DNA of 64,000 bases from Vibrio sp. HB236076 (GCF_040957575.1 NZ_CP162601.1:1984001-2048000); one strand, 5' to 3'. Positions 43,801 to 52,162 are shown, counted from the first letter of the stretch. The notes: a model not told the origin generated them from the sequence alone. Program-made: numbers and translations.

Positions 43801-45371
43801 AGATCAATGCGTTTACGTAGCATCGGACATTGTTCAATGGCTAGAGCAAGGTTAGTTTGCCAACGCGTACTATCCCAATTTCCTCGGTATAGGCGAGTAT
43901 CATGCATTGCAACCCCGCCAAGTGATGTGCTCGCTTCTCGGCCCAAAAGATAAGTTTGCTGCAACCCCGTAAAAGGGGTACGCAATAAGGCAGGGTCTTC
44001 CTCCTGTCTCGATGTGGGGGGCTCTGTTCGAATCTTATCGCCTTGAGCGGATGGAAAAAGATGCTGACAAACGGTTTGCCAAGGCTGCTGCCAATAGCTC
44101 GGCTCTGATGCCAAGGTATTGAGCAGTGAGGCCATCGCCGTAAAACTGGCTTCAACCCATTGGCGTTCAACCCTGTCAAGTCGTACGTCCCAGTTGATCA
44201 GCAGTCCTTGCTGACAAGGTGCAAATTGTGCATCAAGAAAAACATAAGCCCCTTGTGACGAGGCCCATTGCATGCCACCAAAGACCTCTTGAACTCGCTT
44301 GGTAAACAAGGTGTCTTGTTCGCTCCATCCAGAGGTAAAAACCACCGGGGCCTGTGCGACGGTCCCGCGATAACGAGACAAGTCGCGCATCACTTCAACG
44401 CCAGAATAGGCGCGATGTGATAACAGTTCGGCCACCGTTTCAGCGTTGCATTTAACATGCTCAAGTAAAGTCAGTGACGATTGAGTATGGCCGGAAAACA
44501 CACTCACGTCAGAAAAATCGCCAATGGCTGGTTGATCACCATTCACTGCCCAAGGGCGATAAAAACTGGGCACCATCAAGCGAAGACGAGGCTGCTGACA
44601 TTGGTGGCTTAACAGCAATTGGAACATAGTCAGGCACAAGGTTGACATGGTCACTTGGTGTTGATTAGCCAGCTGCTCTAGGGCGCGTAAGCGATGGGGA
44701 TCAAGCATGGTTGACCATCGTTCAGTATGACCAAGGTCGTGCTTACCTTGATTGACTGGCTCAGGAAGCTCAGGGGCAGGAGCAATGTTGTTCAGCTGTT
44801 GCTGCCACCAATTCTGAGCCTGTTGATAGGCTTTAGTACTTTGGCGGTGTGAATGAGACTCAGAAAGAACCGACAAGGTGTTATCTTCTTGAGGGGGTTG
44901 TCTAAGTGGGTAAGTATACCGCTCGGCCAATTGCGTCATTAAACGGCAAACACTGCTGCCATCGACCGCCAGCATTTCAACATCGAGATGAAATTGCGCT
45001 TGGCCATTGGGCAGCAAGGTGACCGTAAACTCGACAGCCTGCCCTTGTTCAAGCGCTAATGTCTGATGCATTTTTTGGTGGCGAATGTGCGCGATTTGTG
45101 CCGCTACTTCACTGTCTGACCAATGCTGACCGTCGATGATGTGTAACCGATGCCAATGCTCGGGAGAGAAAGGCATCACTTGGGCCTGCCCTTGTGAACT
45201 GATCGACAACCGCAAACACGGATGCATGAGATATAAGTGCATTACCGAACGCTTAAGGGCGGTGAGGTCTAGGTCTTGAATGCGCCATTCGGTGTAAAAG
45301 TGCGCCGCAATACCCGTTGCCTGTCGACCAGACCAATAGGCCATTTGTAAAGGGGAAAGAGTGATTGTCAT
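40827..45371 (-). CDS. siderophore synthetase Cy-Cy-A with degenerate carrier tail (N-terminal half of a VibF-like enzyme)
   Basis: 1514 residues from the ATG at 45371; a TTG two codons earlier overlaps the dehydrogenase stop. Two cyclisation domains lie at about 5-430 and 465-905. Their DxxxxDxxS motifs vary: the first reads E132-MLAV-D137-GS-S140 (Asp to Glu), the second D608-ALLV-D613-GH-G616 (Ser to Gly). The adenylation domain (about 925-1405) has YTSGTTGQPK, GGPTETT and GKVDRREL. I read its ten-residue pocket code as DMFCIQLVWK. The tail (about 1430-1510) aligns with a carrier domain but has GVQA where GGxS is needed (Ala1472 for Ser), so it cannot take the arm. It should activate Cys, Thr or Ser, load a carrier in trans and form thiazoline or oxazoline rings. 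Confidence 0.9.
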   Translation of the reverse strand: MTITLSPLQMAYWSGRQATGIAAHFYTEWRIQDLDLTALKRSVMHLYLMHPCLRLSISSQGQAQVMPFSPEHWHRLHIIDGQHWSDSEVAAQIAHIRHQKMHQTLALEQGQAVEFTVTLLPNGQAQFHLDVEMLAVDGSSVCRLMTQLAERYTYPLRQPPQEDNTLSVLSESHSHRQSTKAYQQAQNWWQQQLNNIAPAPELPEPVNQGKHDLGHTERWSTMLDPHRLRALEQLANQHQVTMSTLCLTMFQLLLSHQCQQPRLRLMVPSFYRPWAVNGDQPAIGDFSDVSVFSGHTQSSLTLLEHVKCNAETVAELLSHRAYSGVEVMRDLSRYRGTVAQAPVVFTSGWSEQDTLFTKRVQEVFGGMQWASSQGAYVFLDAQFAPCQQGLLINWDVRLDRVERQWVEASFTAMASLLNTLASEPSYWQQPWQTVCQHLFPSAQGDKIRTEPPTSRQEEDPALLRTPFTGLQQTYLLGREASTSLGGVAMHDTRLYRGNWDSTRWQTNLALAIEQCPMLRKRIDLESRTQMIVEGQGRASEWIATNSQCIDLRSSSRQEALSEVEAYYQKHRQTCHDLNGFPWFMTLWLLPQDPQDPGAYQHVVMSRFDALLVDGHGISAFMQQFFSAQPHFPNAQAGLSQSPSPVEQQDDELRQRAKSFWQQQSMSKDASPKLPWLQPLDGIVEAKFERCERVIERSQYRQLCRESAKSHCFINSTLTWAATYSLLSWQQGEALRVGLPIAFPKSEQVWDNQSSFIALEIPRQEQVSVAEQVKRLQGQIAQGVEHRDYSGIDLARDIVGRTGEALPLPVVITNGLGWPQVNKADGMHLQQSCTQTPQIALDIRFTLTQEGDLVLAADYVTQALDTGWVECFLDLCQTILEHLAKPDGECWQQPFCRASLVDPIAPPLPHNANEYDFLGRIAKRLQAKGEETLCYYQNKAYSAHWFYQHVSALMSYWQYSGIRRGDVVAIALPKGPQHLAVIISCALSGLVWVPIDTLSPLSRRRYLLSHCQAKTIVGEGALDGFDIKRFEEIIECGQKQPLSPWPSAQTLARLSHQTVPSYYLYTSGTTGQPKCVVLNNRATANVLGQTLSQWQVTSNDCLLSVTPWHHDMSLFDTLGMMSCGGEIVVPSPEEEKDALAWAALVERYSVSLWCSVPAILEMLLSCAELDSLKGLRLIAQGGDYIKPNVINGLREKFPRMQWYSLGGPTETTVWSIWHQLQPKDVQVIPYGKALAGNNYYILDANLQPCLPYQVGRMYCAGVNLANGYLQQGELVQHDFVELPLANGHTLRAYQTSDQGFVDNDGKIIFAGRLNGYIKVRGVRVSLPDIEKSLMETNRFVDLVALPLTRNDGDTEIGVAFIGRDADLKQSQARQIAGQVLPVSHHPRVWLKCERFPLSANGKVDRRELTRRIEQATWQSHPTTSLCEKEHATASERELDRVARQLIALYQQVSQRKSMTCRQTMSLIHTGVQANDLIDIQQKIHQQFGQKVPMTVLISCRYAHDLAKRLVTISRT

Positions 45372-45373
45372 GA

Positions 45374-46147
45374 TCAATTGTCCAGGGTTGCGCCGCCGTC
45401 GACCCGCAGGTCGTGCATCGTGATGTGACTGGCAGCAGGTGACAGTAAAAATAGCACGCTTTGGGCGATTTCTTCTGGGGTTGCCAGTTTTTGCAGTGGA
45501 ATACCTAATCGGTAAGTACGACTATCGCCCTCAATCACTTGTTGCTCGCCATACTGATCATTCCACAGCTGTTTTTGCATCTTCGTCAGAGTGGAACCTG
45601 GGCTGACAATATTGCAGCGAATCCCTTGCTCAGCCAGTTCGATAGCAAAGCACTTGACCATCATATGCAAAGCGGCTTTCGACGCACCGTACGCCCCCAT
45701 ATTGGGCCTTGGGGTATTCGCCGCATTCGAGCCGATAATCACCATGGCTGGCTTTTGGTCATGTGGCATCTGATAAGCGATCGCTTGCATCAGTGCTAAA
45801 GTGCCAAAGGTATTGACTTCAAACGTGTGTTTGACTTCACTCAACGTCATTTGATGAAGTGGTCCTAAGTGTAAAATACCCGCGCAACTCACCAGCTCTG
45901 TAATTTGACCACCGTCTTGTTGCCACTGTTCTATCTGCGCTTCGATTTGCTCCATTTGACTCAAATCTAACGCATCACAACGTAAATGGTGTGGGTATTG
46001 TTCACTCAAATGCGCGCTGTTTTCTTTTAATAACTCGATGTTCTTATCGGTCGCGATCACTCTTTTACCCTGCTGTAATAAGGCTTCCATTACCGCAAAT
46101 CCGATCCCTTGGGCACACCCTGTTACCAGAACAACTCGTTCACTCAT
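45374..46147 (-). CDS. entA: 2,3-dihydro-2,3-dihydroxybenzoate dehydrogenase (EntA/VibA)
   Basis: 257 residues, short-chain dehydrogenase. The NAD site is VTGCAQGIGFAV, the catalytic Ser lies in VIIGSNAANTPRPNMG, and YGASK gives Tyr and Lys. The C-terminus LRVDGGATLDN is typical of EntA. It oxidises 2,3-dihydro-2,3-dihydroxybenzoate to 2,3-dihydroxybenzoate. Ribosome site AAGGTTATTTTAA. First gene of a two-gene unit with the Cy-Cy-A synthetase (their ends overlap), divergent from the isochorismate synthase across a Fur box. Confidence 0.92.
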   Translation of the reverse strand: MSERVVLVTGCAQGIGFAVMEALLQQGKRVIATDKNIELLKENSAHLSEQYPHHLRCDALDLSQMEQIEAQIEQWQQDGGQITELVSCAGILHLGPLHQMTLSEVKHTFEVNTFGTLALMQAIAYQMPHDQKPAMVIIGSNAANTPRPNMGAYGASKAALHMMVKCFAIELAEQGIRCNIVSPGSTLTKMQKQLWNDQYGEQQVIEGDSRTYRLGIPLQKLATPEEIAQSVLFLLSPAASHITMHDLRVDGGATLDN

Positions 46148-46255
46148 TTAAAATAACCTTATAATTTTCAATGGATTAATTATTAATCTTGTTTCTGTTA
46201 GTCAATGTTAATTTGTGATCTCGATCTAGAAACGATAATCAATAACAAATATTAA

Positions 46256-46270
46256 TGATAACCATTATCA
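46256..46270. promoter_or_regulatory. Fur box between entA- and entC-like genes
   Basis: TGATAACCATTATCA differs from the 7-1-7 Fur consensus at one position. It lies in the divergent promoter region; a second GATAAT-type element is at 46233-46248. It should repress both directions when iron is plentiful. Confidence 0.85.
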
Positions 46271-46343
46271 TTAATGGTGTTATAAACTAAGCCCTCAAAA
46301 CGCATTTAGCAAGTTGAAAACACATTTTTTAATGAGGCCTTTC

Positions 46344-47513
46344 ATGGAACGTCACGACACTCCTCAAGTGAAACTCACACGCGGTGATTTTCACGACGCA
46401 TCTTTTTTCTTTTCCTCTGCCAAGCACACTTTAGTGGGTCAGGGAGTGAAAACCGCCGTCAACGAGGTCATTGCTTTTGAACAGTTAGCCAGCCAAGCGC
46501 AACAACTGCTAACATCGGCCCAAACCGATGAACAAGACAACCCGGTTTTATTTGGCGTGATTCCTTTTGATCAATCCTTTCCTACTAAGCTTTTGATCCC
46601 TAACCATTTAACATTCGCCAAACGATGCTCGACACAAACCGAAGCACAAATCAGCCGTAACCCGGCCAGTATTATTTCCAAGCCCAGCGGCGATCACTAC
46701 CGCCAAGGCGTCAGCCAATTAGTGGCACACTTTGGCCATTCATCACTTGATAAAGCGGTGCTATCTCGAGCGCTCGACGTCGAAGCAAAAGAGAGCATCG
46801 ACCGTTTTGCTCTGCTCAATAATTTATTGTCCATTAACCAAACCGGCTATACGTTTAGTGTGCAAACCGGCGACAACACTTTTTTACTCGGTGCCAGTCC
46901 CGAACTCTTGATTGCCAAACAAGGCGCTCAGATCGTCTCTAATCCCTTGGCAGGTTCACGTCCTAAAGCGGATGATGAGGCACAAAATCAACGTTTAAGT
47001 GACGATCTACTCGCCACCGACAAAGATCGACATGAACACGCCTTGGTGGTCGATGAAATAGAAAAAGTCCTCAGCTCTTATTGCGCTCCTCTTCATTGCC
47101 CTAAGCAGCCCAGTGTCATTAAAACCAACACTATGCTGCATTTGTCGACTCGCTTAGACGGTCAATTGTCCGATCCTTCGACACATGTACTGCAACTGGC
47201 CAGTCAACTTCACCCCACCCCAGCAGTATGTGGTTTCCCTAGACACGAAGCCTATCAAGCGATCAAATTACTCGAAGGGTTCGACCGGGGTTACTTTACC
47301 GGTATGGTCGGATGGTGTGATGCCAAAGGCAATGGCGAATGGGTGGTAACAATTCGCTGTGCTGAGGTTAATGAACGGAAAATGAGGCTCTTTGCCGGAG
47401 CAGGTATTGTCAATCAGTCAAATCCACAAGCTGAATTAGAAGAAACCGCGGCCAAAATGCAGACCATAGTCAACGCGGCAGGCTTGTCTATCAGTGAACC
47501 TTTAATTGCTTGA
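46344..47513 (+). CDS. entC: isochorismate synthase (EntC/VibC)
   Basis: 389 residues from the ATG at 46344 (GAGG 6 bases upstream); a TTG at 46314 and an ATG at 46332 are in frame but less well placed. E. coli EntC is 391. Chorismate-binding fold signatures: [44 protein letters not shown] and [12 protein letters not shown], with the magnesium glutamates in the [11 protein letters not shown] and FAGAGIV regions. It converts chorismate to isochorismate, the first step to 2,3-dihydroxybenzoate. The ligase gene follows 15 bases later. Confidence 0.93.
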   Translation: MERHDTPQVKLTRGDFHDASFFFSSAKHTLVGQGVKTAVNEVIAFEQLASQAQQLLTSAQTDEQDNPVLFGVIPFDQSFPTKLLIPNHLTFAKRCSTQTEAQISRNPASIISKPSGDHYRQGVSQLVAHFGHSSLDKAVLSRALDVEAKESIDRFALLNNLLSINQTGYTFSVQTGDNTFLLGASPELLIAKQGAQIVSNPLAGSRPKADDEAQNQRLSDDLLATDKDRHEHALVVDEIEKVLSSYCAPLHCPKQPSVIKTNTMLHLSTRLDGQLSDPSTHVLQLASQLHPTPAVCGFPRHEAYQAIKLLEGFDRGYFTGMVGWCDAKGNGEWVVTIRCAEVNERKMRLFAGAGIVNQSNPQAELEETAAKMQTIVNAAGLSISEPLIA

Positions 47514-47528
47514 TCGCGGAGGACAAAG

Positions 47529-49187
47529 ATGCAAGATTATCGAGATTTTACGCCATGGCCAACGTCGCTCGCGACGCGTTATCGTCAACTGGGTTTTTGG
47601 CAAGATAAAACCTTAGTCGATCACTTCAGACAAACCGCCAGTCAGTGCGGCGAACAGGTCGCCATGATCGATGCAAAGCGACAGCTGACTTACCAACAAG
47701 CGATCGATGAAATTGAACGTCTCGCTGCCGGTTTTCGCGCCCACGGCATTGGCGCCAATGATAATGTGATAGTGCAACTGCCCAACTGCGTCGAGTTTTA
47801 TCTGTCTTTTTACGCATTACTGCAGATCGGAGCACGGCCCATTATGGCCTTACCCGCCCATCGCCAACGCGAGTTGAGTTTTTTCTGCCAACACGCCGAC
47901 GTCAAGGCCATGGTGATAACAGAAGAAGCGGCGGGCTTTGATTATTTATCCCTGGCCAAACAACTGCTCGACAACCAACCAAGTCTTGAGCATGTATTTG
48001 TTTGTCAGCCACAACAAGAATTGCCAGTGCCTTATATGGGTGTCCACAACTTTGGTGATCTTTACCAGCACGGACGCACTGACAATCAAGACGGTCAAGC
48101 CGATCATATCGCCTTTTTCCAACTGTCTGGCGGGACCACTGGCACACCAAAATTGATCCCACGTACCCACAATGATTATGCCTACAGTGTCCAAGCCAGT
48201 GTTGATGTCTGCCAATGGCATACCGGTACCCGCTATTTATGTGTGCTACCCGCGGCTCATAATTACCCGCTGAGTTCGCCGGGTGCCCTCGGGGTGTTCT
48301 CTGTTGGTGGTTGCGTGGTGCTCAGTCAAGATGCCTCAGCAAACACCGCCTTTTCCCTCATTGAGCAGTATCGGATCACCGATTGTGCGCTCGTGCCCTC
48401 TATCGCTTTGTTATGGCTTGAAGCCCAAAAGCGCAACCAATGCGATCTTAGCAGCCTGTCGTTAATTCAAGTTGGCGGTCAAAAGCTCAGTGCCAATGTC
48501 GCTGCACAAATCCCACAAGCCTTTGCTTGCCAACTGCAACAAGTGTTCGGGATGGCGGAGGGCTTAGTCAATTACACCCGACTTGACGACCCGCTCGAGA
48601 CCATTATTCATACTCAAGGCCGAGCCATGTCATCCGCCGATGAAGTGCGGGTCGTTGATGAACAAGGAAACGATGTACCGCTTGGCCAAGAAGGGTATTT
48701 GATCACACAAGGCCCTTATACTATTCGCGGCTATTACCGAGCCCCCGAGCACAACCAACGCGCTTTCACTGACGATGGGTTTTACCGGACCGGCGATTTG
48801 GTCAAGATGGATGCCGCTGGCAATTTGATGGTGACTGGGCGAGATAAAGATCAAATTAATCGCGGTGGTGAAAAGATTGCCGCAGAAGAGATTGAAAATT
48901 ACCTTCTCGCCCACCCCGCTATTTTTGATGCCGCACTCGTCGCTATCGCAGACCCGTATCTCGGTGAGCGCAGTTTGGCTGTGGTAGTGTTAAAAGAAGG
49001 TCAAACGCTGTCGGCCATTGGCGTAAAACGTTGCGTTCGCGATATGGGGGTCGCCGATTACAAGATCCCGGATAAAGTGGTTTTTTGCGATGCGTTGCCG
49101 ATGACTCCGGTCGGAAAAGTAGACAAAAAAGCGCTGCGGACTCAATTTGCGCCAAACGCTCATCAAGCCGCCACCCCTGTCGAATAA
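47529..49187 (+). CDS. entE: 2,3-dihydroxybenzoate-AMP ligase (EntE/VibE)
   Basis: 552 residues, strong ribosome site GGAGG. Adenylate-forming motifs: LSGGTTGTPKLIPRTHNDY, QVFGMAEGLVNYTRL, YRTGDLV, GRDKDQINRGGEKIAAEE and the catalytic lysine in PVGKVDKKAL. The aryl pocket reads AHNYPLSSPG, with Asn and the second Ser in the positions that favour 2,3-dihydroxybenzoate in DhbE/EntE; salicylate enzymes usually have Cys at the second place. It makes aryl-AMP and transfers the aryl group to a carrier serine, here probably the free carrier at 34363-34620. It forms an operon with the isochorismate synthase. Confidence 0.94.
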   Translation: MQDYRDFTPWPTSLATRYRQLGFWQDKTLVDHFRQTASQCGEQVAMIDAKRQLTYQQAIDEIERLAAGFRAHGIGANDNVIVQLPNCVEFYLSFYALLQIGARPIMALPAHRQRELSFFCQHADVKAMVITEEAAGFDYLSLAKQLLDNQPSLEHVFVCQPQQELPVPYMGVHNFGDLYQHGRTDNQDGQADHIAFFQLSGGTTGTPKLIPRTHNDYAYSVQASVDVCQWHTGTRYLCVLPAAHNYPLSSPGALGVFSVGGCVVLSQDASANTAFSLIEQYRITDCALVPSIALLWLEAQKRNQCDLSSLSLIQVGGQKLSANVAAQIPQAFACQLQQVFGMAEGLVNYTRLDDPLETIIHTQGRAMSSADEVRVVDEQGNDVPLGQEGYLITQGPYTIRGYYRAPEHNQRAFTDDGFYRTGDLVKMDAAGNLMVTGRDKDQINRGGEKIAAEEIENYLLAHPAIFDAALVAIADPYLGERSLAVVVLKEGQTLSAIGVKRCVRDMGVADYKIPDKVVFCDALPMTPVGKVDKKALRTQFAPNAHQAATPVE

Positions 49188-49220
49188 TGCCTTAAGTGGC
49201 AATATCGCAAACCAATAACA

Positions 49221-49265
49221 ACAGGACACCCATGATTTACACAGCAAAATTCATGGGTGACCTGT
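49221..49265. repeat. inverted repeat with AGGACACCCA core after the entE-like gene
   Basis: ACAGGACACCCATGA (49221-49235) pairs with TCATGGGTGACCTGT (49251-49265) with one mismatch around a 15-base loop. One arm carries the AGGACACCCA core of the dispersed repeat seen at 6564, 57841 and 59837. It may act as an RNA 3'-end structure for the entC-entE unit or be a REP-like element. Confidence 0.55.
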
Positions 49266-49351
49266 AATCGTGTTATTAGAAGGGATGAGGGGTTTGTGGC
49301 ATGCTAAGGCCAATAAACACAACCACAAACCGGCTTTAGGGTAGAGTTAAG

Positions 49352-49954
49352 ATGATTTTTTCAACCAGCGAATTAACCTCACAACAGAATTACCGCTTAC
49401 TTAATGGTGGGGTCACTCCTAGACCCATCGCTTGGATTAGTACTCGCTCCGCCGATGGCGTCGACAATATTGCCCCTTATTCCTTTTTCTCCGTCGCCAG
49501 TTGTCAGCCGCCAGTATTAATGTACACCCAAATTTTGCCGCGCAATGGTAAGGACAAAGACACCCTCACCAATTTAAAACAAACCGGCCAGTGTATTGTC
49601 AATATCGTCAATGAGGCGCTTCTCGAACAAGCCAATCTCACCAGCGCAGCCCTTGAAGCTGCCGGTAGCGAATTTGACTACGCCAATATCGAGGTCTGCC
49701 CTGGGACAAGTGTTGATGTCTTGGCGGTTAAAGCTTCACCGATTCGCTATGAGTGCACACTGCGTGACATCATTACCGTAAGCGAACAACCCACCGGTGG
49801 CTCAGTGGTTTTGTTGAATGTTGAGTCAGTGTACGTAAGAGATGATCTTTATCATCACGATTTGATCGATCAAAGTCAGACACAGGCTGTCGGTAAGTTG
49901 GGCGGCGACGATTACGCGATTGCACCTCATATTGTCAGCTTGACCCGCCCATAG
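49352..49954 (+). CDS. flavin reductase family protein (DIM6/NtaB)
   Basis: 200 residues. Family pattern: NYRLLNGGVTPRPIAWISTR at the start, NIAPYSFFSVASCQPPVLM (FMN-binding), and KDTLTNLKQTGQCIVNIV. These proteins use NAD(P)H to reduce FMN or act as flavoprotein oxidoreductases, and serve as partner of NtaA/DszA-type monooxygenases. It lies 164 bases after the entE-like gene, separated by an inverted repeat, so co-transcription is uncertain. Partnership with the NtaA-like enzyme at 37877 is inferred from family pairing and location. No clear Fur box precedes it. Confidence 0.85.
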   Translation: MIFSTSELTSQQNYRLLNGGVTPRPIAWISTRSADGVDNIAPYSFFSVASCQPPVLMYTQILPRNGKDKDTLTNLKQTGQCIVNIVNEALLEQANLTSAALEAAGSEFDYANIEVCPGTSVDVLAVKASPIRYECTLRDIITVSEQPTGGSVVLLNVESVYVRDDLYHHDLIDQSQTQAVGKLGGDDYAIAPHIVSLTRP

Positions 49955-49970
49955 GTTTTCCGAGCAAAGT

Positions 49971-50000
49971 AAAAAAAGACCGCAACGGCTGTGCGGTCTT
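49971..50000 (-). terminator. intrinsic terminator between the flavin reductase and the BMP importer operon
   Basis: A 9-base-pair stem (AAGACCGCA / TGCGGTCTT) with a 7-base loop has seven As on its left, giving a T-run for the minus-strand permease operon. It may also stop the flavin reductase transcript. Confidence 0.85.
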
Positions 50001-50070
50001 AGGATAACGAGACAAAGTCAGTGGGCTGGGAGACGAATGACCGCGCTATGGCCCACGCCCGTTGCTGATA

Positions 50071-51000
50071 TCAATGCAGTTTGGGATCAAACGGCTTAGA
50101 TAAACTCATTGGCGTCGAGAGCTTTTGCTTCATCGCATCGGAGCTGATCAACACCATCACCACGAGAGTCGCGAGGTATGGCATCATCGCCAGTAAATTG
50201 GGTGAAATATCAAAGCCAAAGCCTTGTACCACCAAATGCAAAATAGAGGCAACACCGAACAAATACGCCCCGAGCATTAAATACCCAACTCGCCAAGAAG
50301 CAAACACCACCAGGGCCAAGGCGATCCAACCACGCCCTGCACTCATATTTTCCATCCACATCGGGGTGTAAGATAAGGATAAATAAGCACCGGCTAACCC
50401 TGCCATCGCCCCGCCAAACAGGGTGGCGAGAAAACGAATTCTTATCACCTTAATACCCAATGCGTTAGCGGAATACGGATTTTCACCCACCGCTCTGACG
50501 GTTAATCCCACTCGGGTTTTGTGCAAGACCCACCACGTCAGGCCTGCGAGCACAAAGCTAGCATAAATGAGCACGTCTTGATGAAACAGCAGCATACCCA
50601 AAAAAGGGATGTCACTGAGTAATGGAATGGCAAAGGTTGAGAACCCTGCCACGGTTGATCCCACTAAACTCTCCCCTAAAAATGAGCTCAATCCAACGCC
50701 AAAAATGGTGAGCGCCAACCCGGTCGCCACTTGACTGGTATTTAAACTCAGCGCCAAAATGCCAAACAACAATGCCATTGCCATACCGGCGAGGATCGCA
50801 AAGGTGACACCGAGCAACAAACTCCCTGAGTAATAGGCCCCGGTAAAGCCCGCCATCGCCCCCATCAATACCATGCCTTCTTGGCCTAAGTTGAGCACAC
50901 CCGATTTTTCGGTCACCAATTCGCCCAACGCAATCAACAACAAGGGAGTGCCTGTCTTCAATGCCGCGATCAAAATTTGTTGTATCAGTTCTATATCCAT
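50071..51000 (-). CDS. BMP-type ABC importer permease 2 (YufQ/RbsC-like)
   Basis: 309 residues from the ATG at 51000 (AAGGA 9 bases upstream); a longer in-frame start lies inside the previous gene. About eight spans. The BPD_transp_2 pattern is clear: LGELVTEKSGVLNLGQEGMVLMGAM near 30-55, and VRAVGENPYSANALGIKVIR. Such permeases work with BMP lipoproteins or periplasmic proteins to import nucleosides or related compounds. Last gene of the operon, ending before the intrinsic terminator. Confidence 0.92.
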   Translation of the reverse strand: MDIELIQQILIAALKTGTPLLLIALGELVTEKSGVLNLGQEGMVLMGAMAGFTGAYYSGSLLLGVTFAILAGMAMALLFGILALSLNTSQVATGLALTIFGVGLSSFLGESLVGSTVAGFSTFAIPLLSDIPFLGMLLFHQDVLIYASFVLAGLTWWVLHKTRVGLTVRAVGENPYSANALGIKVIRIRFLATLFGGAMAGLAGAYLSLSYTPMWMENMSAGRGWIALALVVFASWRVGYLMLGAYLFGVASILHLVVQGFGFDISPNLLAMMPYLATLVVMVLISSDAMKQKLSTPMSLSKPFDPKLH

Positions 51001-51013
51001 ATCTCGCGTTCCT

Positions 51014-52162
51014 TTATTTGTTGCTGCCAGCATCTGACGTTAAGTCGGTGTCCACTCCCTGGACTGGGGACTGAGTATCGGTTAAAAGAGAGGCGTGTGA
51101 AGCAGACGAACTCGCAAACGAAATTTTATAGTGAATTAAAAAGTCTGCGGCGAGCATAAAAAACAGTAACACCCCTTGAAATAACCCGGTGATCGCCGTC
51201 GGCACGCCGAGTTCTATCTGGGCGAGATCACTGCCCATGTACAAACAGCCCATAAACAGTGCTGAGAGAATAATACCAAAGGGGTTTAAGCGGCCTAAAT
51301 AAGCGACAATAATGGCAGCGTACCCATAACCGGGCGAGACAGAAGGGATCAGCTGACCGATCGGCCCCATCACTTCAGCCGCACCGGCCAAGCCCGCGAG
51401 TGCACCAGCAAATAACATCACTCCCCACACCACTTTATTACTGCTAAACCCCGCATATCTCGCGGCGGCTTTTTCTTCGCCATAAACGCGAAGTACAAAG
51501 CCTGGTAGGGTGTTAAACAGCGTAACACCGGCAATTAAAGCGATCACAATGGCAATGATGATACTGATTGAAGCACGGCCTTCATCACCAATAAGAGGCA
51601 GCAAGATGGCATCGGCAAACATGGTAGACTCAGGGAAGCCAAAACCTTGAGGATCCGCCAAGGGGCCGTGTACCGCCCACAGTAACGTATAGAGGCCGAC
51701 GTAATTGAGCATGATGGTAGAAAGGATCATATTGGTGTTAAAGTAGCGTTCTAAGACGGTCGGAATCGCTGCCCAAAATGCGCCGGCAATCACGCCAGAC
51801 AAAAGGATCAGCCCCGACGTGAACCAAGCGCTATCCTCGCTGGCTTGGACGGCAAAGTAACTGCATACCACCGCCCCAATCAGTAGTTGACCTTCTGCGC
51901 CAATATTCCAAATATTCGCTCGATAACAAATGGCCAATCCGGTAGCACACAACATCAAAGGCGCGGCTTTGACCATCAACTCACCTAAGTTGTAACTGTC
52001 ACTGAGTGGCATGATGAGAAACACCTCAAATGCGCGCAACGGATCAACGCCCAACAAGGAAAACATCACGCTAGACACCAGCATGGTAAAAGTGATCGCA
52101 ATGAATGGAGAGAGCCAAGACATCAGTTTGCCGCTTTCTCGACGAGGCTCGACCTTAAGCAT
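51014..52162 (-). CDS. BMP-type ABC importer permease 1 (YufP-like)
   Basis: 382 residues. About ten hydrophobic spans, with the family segment CYRANIWNIGAEGQLLIGAVV near 80-100 and RVYGEEKAAARYAGFSSNKV as the cytosolic coupling region. A polar C-terminal tail of about 40 residues extends past the last span. Start has AAGGAGG as ribosome site and overlaps the ATPase stop by 8 bases. It forms the channel with the next permease. Confidence 0.92.
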   Translation of the reverse strand: MLKVEPRRESGKLMSWLSPFIAITFTMLVSSVMFSLLGVDPLRAFEVFLIMPLSDSYNLGELMVKAAPLMLCATGLAICYRANIWNIGAEGQLLIGAVVCSYFAVQASEDSAWFTSGLILLSGVIAGAFWAAIPTVLERYFNTNMILSTIMLNYVGLYTLLWAVHGPLADPQGFGFPESTMFADAILLPLIGDEGRASISIIIAIVIALIAGVTLFNTLPGFVLRVYGEEKAAARYAGFSSNKVVWGVMLFAGALAGLAGAAEVMGPIGQLIPSVSPGYGYAAIIVAYLGRLNPFGIILSALFMGCLYMGSDLAQIELGVPTAITGLFQGVLLFFMLAADFLIHYKISFASSSASHASLLTDTQSPVQGVDTDLTSDAGSNK

